From the NCBI GenBank assembly GCA_016295545.1, contig JAEDLA010000041.1, positions 1 through 9,151 of the forward strand: a stretch of 9,151 nucleotides of DNA, written 5' to 3'. Below, one piece after another: positions 6,696 through 9,151 of this stretch (its first letter is position 1; each line of letters starts with the position of its first letter). The position numbers and the translations under genes are program-made. Below the pieces are notes generated by a model. It saw nothing but the letters and a program-made list of their open reading frames with translations. It did no database searches and was not told the origin of the DNA. The stretch comes from Oscillospiraceae bacterium (GTDB taxonomy: Bacteria; Bacillota; Clostridia; Oscillospirales; Ruminococcaceae).

Positions 6696-6735
6696 CTGCC
6701 GAATAATACGAAATGCATTCGGCAGCTGACTTTTT
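6696..6735 (+). terminator. Stem-loop followed by T5: attenuator or small-RNA terminator candidate
   Basis: CTGCCGAAT (6696-6704) and ATTCGGCAG (6717-6725) form a perfect 9-bp stem with a 12-nt loop. TTTTT follows at 6731-6735, 5 nt after the stem. The gap before the T-run makes termination less certain. Two upstream segments, CGGCA (6672-6676) and GCAGG (6679-6683), can each pair with part of the left arm (TGCCG 6697-6701 and CCTGC 6695-6699) and would then prevent the stem. That arrangement would suit an on/off attenuator in the leader. Confidence 0.4.
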
Positions 6736-7040
6736 GCGCAGTATGGATAAGCCTGACTTCCGGTTTACGGACGGACGGTTTGATTCCGGAGAGATTTCTT
6801 TATCGTCTGTGCGGATTAATGCTTCCAATGTGTTTTGAGACTGTGCGGGAAACGCCTGTTCAGCGGCAGTTGCTTGACTGAATTGATTACTGGACATTTA
6901 TGTCTTTGTAATAGATCAGCCATTAGGCTGGAAAAGCCACAGATCAGCGGCATTTCCACGTCAGACGGAGCACAATCACGAGACAGGGAACGGCGTTGGT
7001 TCAAGGCTTTGTAAAATCACATTTATTTATTTATTTAAGC

Positions 7041-7066
7041 ATATTATATTTGTAAAAATATAATAT
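7041..7066. promoter_or_regulatory. Perfect 11-bp A/T inverted repeat ahead of the lipoprotein ribosome binding site
   Basis: ATATTATATTT (7041-7051) and AAATATAATAT (7056-7066) are exact reverse complements around GTAA. The repeat ends 8 nt before the AAGGAGG site (7075-7081). In RNA it would form a hairpin that leaves the ribosome binding site free and could protect the mRNA end; in DNA it could be an operator. The right arm contains TATAAT (7059-7064), so a secondary promoter is possible but would leave almost no leader. Confidence 0.45.
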
Positions 7067-7074
7067 ACATATTT

Positions 7075-7081
7075 AAGGAGG
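7075..7081 (+). promoter_or_regulatory. Consensus ribosome binding site of the sugar-binding lipoprotein gene
   Basis: AAGGAGG is a perfect match to the anti-Shine-Dalgarno complement, 9 nt before the ATG at 7091. It is the best ribosome binding site in the window and fits a highly expressed gene. Confidence 0.9.
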
Positions 7082-7090
7082 AAAATTCTA

Positions 7091-8578
7091 ATGAACAAAC
7101 TTAAAAGAACATTAGCTTTAGTAGCTACACTTGCTATGGCTACAACTGCATTCGTTGGCTGTGGTAAGGAAGAGTCATCATCTTCTTCATCTTCTTCAAA
7201 GGCTGAGGAGTCTTCTTCAGAGGCTGAGGAGTCTTCAGAGGCTGAGGAGTCTTCAGAGACTGAAGAGTCCAGTGCTTCTTCAGGCGCTGCTGGCGAAGTA
7301 GGCGAGATCGATGCTTCTGTTGCAACAGGCGGTTCAACATTTACAGTAGCTGCTTGGAATGCTGATGACGTACCTTATCTTATCGCTCAGTGGAAGGGCT
7401 GCTCCGTTGAAGACGTTTCAAACGGCAAGGTTGACGGCGTTAACTTCGTTAACTTCGGTGTAGGCGGCGGCGAGGCTTCTGAGAAGTATGACGCTCTCTT
7501 CAACTCCGGCGATGACCTTGATGTTTACTTCTGTGAAGCTGACTGGGCTCTCAAGTACATCAACGATGATACAAAGACACTTGCTCTTGATAAGCTCGGA
7601 TTTACAGATTCAAGCTTCCCCAACATCTACTCTTACACAGATGAGATCGGTAAGGATGCTAACGGCGTTCGTAAGGGCGTTTCATGGCAGGCTGCAGCTG
7701 GCGGCTTCGCTTACAGAACAGACCTTGCTGAGCAGTACCTCGGCGTAACATCTCCTGAAGAGATGCAGGCTGCTGTTGCTGACTGGGATAAGTTCGTTGA
7801 GTCTGCTACAACAGTTGCTGAGAAGTCCGGCGGAAAGACAGCTCTTGCTGATACACTTGGTGGTATGTGGCAGGTATTTGCTGCTGGCCGTACATCTGCT
7901 TGGGTTCAGGATAACAAGCTCGTTATCGACGATTCATGCGAGAAGTTCGCTAACATTGCTAAGACTCTCTGGGACAACGGCGGTGTTACAAAGAATACAC
8001 AGTGGTCTGACGAGTGGTATGCTTCAGGTCAGGACGACAGCGCAATGGGCTTCTTCGTTTCTACATGGGGCTTCGGCGACGCTATCCTTACAAAGGCTGC
8101 TGGCGGTGAAGGCGGTGCTTCATACGGTAAGTGGAATGTCTGCGTAGGACCTAACGAGTACTTCTGGGGCGGTACATGGATCGTTGTTAACCCTGCAACT
8201 GACAACGGTCAGGAAGCTCAGGACTTCATCAAGATGGCTACAGTTGACGAAGATCAGATGCTTACATACGCTACAACAAAGCCTGAGTACGTAAACAACC
8301 AGAACGTAATGCAGAAGGTTGTTGACGACAACATCGTAACAAACGAGTACGTTTCTGGTAACCTCGGCGGTCAGAACTACTTCGCTGAGCTCCACGAGTC
8401 TGCTAAGGGCATCAACCTCAACGGACTTATCACTCCTTACGATGCTACAATCAAGACTGACTTCATCAACGCTGTTCAGACAGAAATGCTCGAGGGCGGC
8501 AAGTCATGGGATGATACTCAGGAAGCATTCAAGGACAAGGTTGCTGAGGACGTTACAACTCTTGACTGGGATGAATAA
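7091..8578 (+). CDS. Sugar ABC transporter substrate-binding lipoprotein (extracellular solute-binding family 1)
   Basis: This 495-residue lipoprotein captures a carbohydrate outside the membrane and passes it to the ABC permeases. Residues 1-23 form a lipoprotein signal ending FVG before C24, the predicted lipidated cysteine. Phe at -3 is slightly unusual. A Ser/Glu-rich tether (27-66) with eight consecutive Ser and three EAEESS-type repeats follows; it probably spans the cell wall. The binding domain (about 80-490) has the family-1 pattern: a beta strand TFTVAAW at the start, DDLDVYFCEADWALKYI (141-157), a hinge segment GVSWQAAAGGFAYRTDLAEQYLG (196-218, with gaps noted by position), aromatic residues that may stack on sugar rings, and WGGTWIVVNPAT (359-370). 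The sugar cannot be named from sequence. Codon use is strongly biased (AAG for Lys, AAC for Asn, CTT/CTC for Leu), unlike the upstream genes, which suggests high expression. A permease gene follows 101 nt later. Confidence 0.93.
   Translation: MNKLKRTLALVATLAMATTAFVGCGKEESSSSSSSSKAEESSSEAEESSEAEESSETEESSASSGAAGEVGEIDASVATGGSTFTVAAWNADDVPYLIAQWKGCSVEDVSNGKVDGVNFVNFGVGGGEASEKYDALFNSGDDLDVYFCEADWALKYINDDTKTLALDKLGFTDSSFPNIYSYTDEIGKDANGVRKGVSWQAAAGGFAYRTDLAEQYLGVTSPEEMQAAVADWDKFVESATTVAEKSGGKTALADTLGGMWQVFAAGRTSAWVQDNKLVIDDSCEKFANIAKTLWDNGGVTKNTQWSDEWYASGQDDSAMGFFVSTWGFGDAILTKAAGGEGGASYGKWNVCVGPNEYFWGGTWIVVNPATDNGQEAQDFIKMATVDEDQMLTYATTKPEYVNNQNVMQKVVDDNIVTNEYVSGNLGGQNYFAELHESAKGINLNGLITPYDATIKTDFINAVQTEMLEGGKSWDDTQEAFKDKVAEDVTTLDWDE
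7175..7273 (+). repeat. In-frame Ser run and 18-bp tandem repeats in the lipoprotein tether
   Basis: Eight Ser codons (7175-7198) are followed by a KAEESSS unit (7199-7219) and then three 18-bp units (7220-7237, 7238-7255, 7256-7273) encoding EAEESS, EAEESS and ETEESS. The first two 18-bp units are identical in DNA. The repeat is likely to change length by slippage or recombination, altering the reach of the tether without a frameshift. Confidence 0.85.
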
Positions 8579-8606
8579 TTAGTATACGTTTCAAATTTCA
8601 GATTTG

Positions 8607-8650
8607 ATACCCTACGGAATGCTTATGCATTCCGTAGGCGTATATATTTT
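8607..8650 (+). terminator. Stem-loop in the lipoprotein-permease gap (partial terminator / mRNA stabiliser)
   Basis: CCTACGGAATGC (8611-8622) and GCATTCCGTAGG (8627-8638) form a perfect 12-bp stem with a TTAT loop. After a bulged C (8639), ATAC (8607-8610) also pairs with GTAT (8640-8643), giving 16 bp. TTTT is at 8647-8650. A smaller hairpin, TCAAAT/ATTTGA (8591-8607), abuts it. In many ABC sugar operons such a stem after the binding-protein gene ends part of the transcripts and protects the 3' end of the rest, so that binding protein exceeds permease. I infer the same here. The T-run is short, so read-through into the permease is expected. Confidence 0.8.
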
Positions 8651-8664
8651 AATTATTCTTTCAT

Positions 8665-8673
8665 GAGAGGGTG
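8665..8673 (+). promoter_or_regulatory. Ribosome binding site of the permease gene
   Basis: GAGAGGGTG is a G-rich, imperfect ribosome binding site about 6-8 nt before the ATG at 8680. It supports that codon as the permease start and is weaker than the site of the lipoprotein gene. Confidence 0.65.
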
Positions 8674-8679
8674 TGTTTT

Positions 8680-9151
8680 ATGGCGTCAGCTGCACAAAGA
8701 AGAATAAAATCCATCAGCTATGCAAAGTATGGTTACTTCTTTATTTTACCGTTTTTTATTGTTTATTTCTTTTTCCAATTATGGCCATTGATTAATACAT
8801 TCATTCTTAGTTTTCACGGAAATTTCTCCCACGAAACTGAGTTCGTTGGCTTTGAAAACTACCAGAATCTGATTTTCGGAGGCGGACGTGCTGCTAAGGC
8901 AACTCATGAGAGCTTTCTCCGTACTTTAGGAAATACAGTTATCCTCTGGATAGGAAACTTTATTCCGCAGATTGCACTTTCACTTTCACTTGCTGTATGG
9001 TTCACAGATGCAAAGCTTAAGATTCCCGGACAGGGCTTTTTTAAGGTTGTAATGTATATGCCTAATATCATTACCGCAGCTTCTGTTGCTGTACTCTTCC
9101 TCCAGCTTTGTTCACAGACTCAGCAGGGCCCTGTTAACCAGCTTCTCAACG
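8680..9151 (+). CDS. Sugar ABC transporter permease, MalF/UgpA type (3' end missing)
   Basis: The frame from the ATG at 8680 stays open to the end of the window, giving 157 residues of a protein that is usually about 300. It begins MASAAQRRIKSISYAKYGYF, a short basic cytoplasmic tail. A first membrane segment follows (about 19-42, FFILPFFIVYFFFQLWPLIN), with the LWPL and FHGNF features typical of this permease group. The stretch EFVGFENYQNLIFGG is the conserved extracytoplasmic motif before the transport domain. More membrane segments start near residues 85-105 (NTVILWIGNFIPQIALSLSLAVWF) and 122-145 (FFKVVMYMPNIITAASVAVLFL). It should form the channel with a second permease and a shared MsmK-like ATPase, neither of which is in the window. 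The EAA ATPase-contact motif would lie beyond the end. Confidence 0.9.
   Translation, partial: MASAAQRRIKSISYAKYGYFFILPFFIVYFFFQLWPLINTFILSFHGNFSHETEFVGFENYQNLIFGGGRAAKATHESFLRTLGNTVILWIGNFIPQIALSLSLAVWFTDAKLKIPGQGFFKVVMYMPNIITAASVAVLFLQLCSQTQQGPVNQLLN

Larger units (their letters stand above)
6424..7090. other. 667-bp intergenic region between the operon and the ABC transporter
   Basis: I see no convincing gene here on either strand. Open frames on the minus strand (for example 6685-6897 and 6816-7004) have no ribosome binding site or recognisable protein. The first part (6424-6620) is AT-rich and holds a weak hairpin, an inverted repeat and a promoter. The second part (about 6621-7015) is richer in GC than its flanks and full of short complementary arms. 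The last part (7016-7090) is very AT-rich, with four ATTT units (7021-7036), a perfect A/T hairpin and the ribosome binding site of the transporter gene. Confidence 0.8.
6621..7090 (+). ncRNA. Candidate structured leader RNA, class not recognised
   Basis: The predicted transcript leader contains many short stems. They include CGGA/TCCG (6654-6665 region), CTGCCGAAT/ATTCGGCAG (6696-6725), TCCG/CGGA (6759-6771) and an 8-bp stem with two G-U pairs between ACGGACGG (6771-6778) and TCGTCTGT (6803-6810). Further 3' are CAGCC/GGCTG (6917-6930) and TGGAAA-A-GCC with GGC-A-TTTCCA (6929-6958). I compared it by eye with the TPP, cobalamin, SAM, c-di-GMP, T-box, 6S, tmRNA and RNase P signatures I know, and none fits. 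It could be a long regulatory 5' UTR, or a small RNA ending near 6735 followed by a separate leader. The call rests on structure and context only. Confidence 0.4.

Noticed and set aside
6685..7004. Two minus-strand open frames in the transporter leader
   Set aside because: Both are short, lack ribosome binding sites and cover the hairpin-rich region; no family features were seen.
7021..7036. Four ATTT units as a CRISPR-like or origin repeat
   Set aside because: Four-base units repeated four times in AT-rich DNA are simple sequence; there are no spacers or DnaA-box pattern.
6621..7090. Known riboswitch, T-box, 6S RNA, tmRNA or RNase P RNA
   Set aside because: None of the conserved core motifs I know for these classes could be found by eye.
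7140..7340. Minus-strand frame with repeated Pro-Gln-Pro-Leu-Lys motifs
   Set aside because: It is the antisense reading of the Ser/Glu tandem repeats in the lipoprotein tether.
7776..8147. Second-frame open reading of 123 codons within the lipoprotein gene
   Set aside because: It results from the biased codon use of the real gene; composition is Leu/Ser-rich with no start signal.

Overview
The window looks like chromosomal DNA from a low-to-mid GC, Gram-positive gut or rumen anaerobe of the Ruminococcus type (Oscillospiraceae). This is inferred from a secreted protease ending in a two-repeat dockerin (a cellulosome cargo tag), a sugar-ABC lipoprotein with a Ser/Glu-rich tether, sigma-A-like promoters and AAGGAGG-type ribosome binding sites. 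No ribosomal or transfer RNA gene, insertion sequence, CRISPR array or phage gene was seen. All supported genes are on the + strand.

Region 1 (1-323) is non-coding. It carries a strong extended -10 promoter (156-184) and a roughly 130-nt leader with three small hairpins. Region 2 (324-6423) is a tight six-gene run, probably one transcript. In order it holds a PHP-domain phosphoesterase/RNase of the RNase AM (TrpH/YciV) type, an 80-residue TSCPD protein (TIGR03905 type), a membrane-anchored YdcF/SanA-like DUF218 protein, a 90-residue orphan protein, a 1057-residue secreted papain-family protease with lectin-like and Ig-like modules and a C-terminal dockerin, and a membrane-anchored protein with two ComEA-type helix-hairpin-helix modules. 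Two junctions overlap as ATGA, and two others have only 4 nt and 1 nt between stop and start. The last two products act outside the membrane, and the first two are expected to be cytoplasmic. The run therefore joins housekeeping-type genes to surface/cellulosome genes.

Region 3 (6424-7090) is 667 bp without a convincing gene. It holds a weak hairpin after the operon, an inverted repeat that could be an operator, a good promoter (6586-6614), and a probable leader of about 470 nt. The leader has several hairpins, one of them a 9-bp perfect stem followed by T5 that could act as an attenuator or as the end of a small RNA. An 11-bp perfect A/T hairpin sits immediately before the ribosome binding site.

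Region 4 (7091-9151) starts a carbohydrate ABC importer. It has the solute-binding lipoprotein, then a 12-bp perfect stem-loop in the gap, then the first 157 residues of a MalF/UgpA-type permease cut by the window end. The stem-loop probably sets more lipoprotein than permease. The second permease and any ATPase lie outside the window. The clearest candidates for something undescribed are the long structured leader of the transporter and the pairing of a dockerin protease with a tandem-HhH surface protein.
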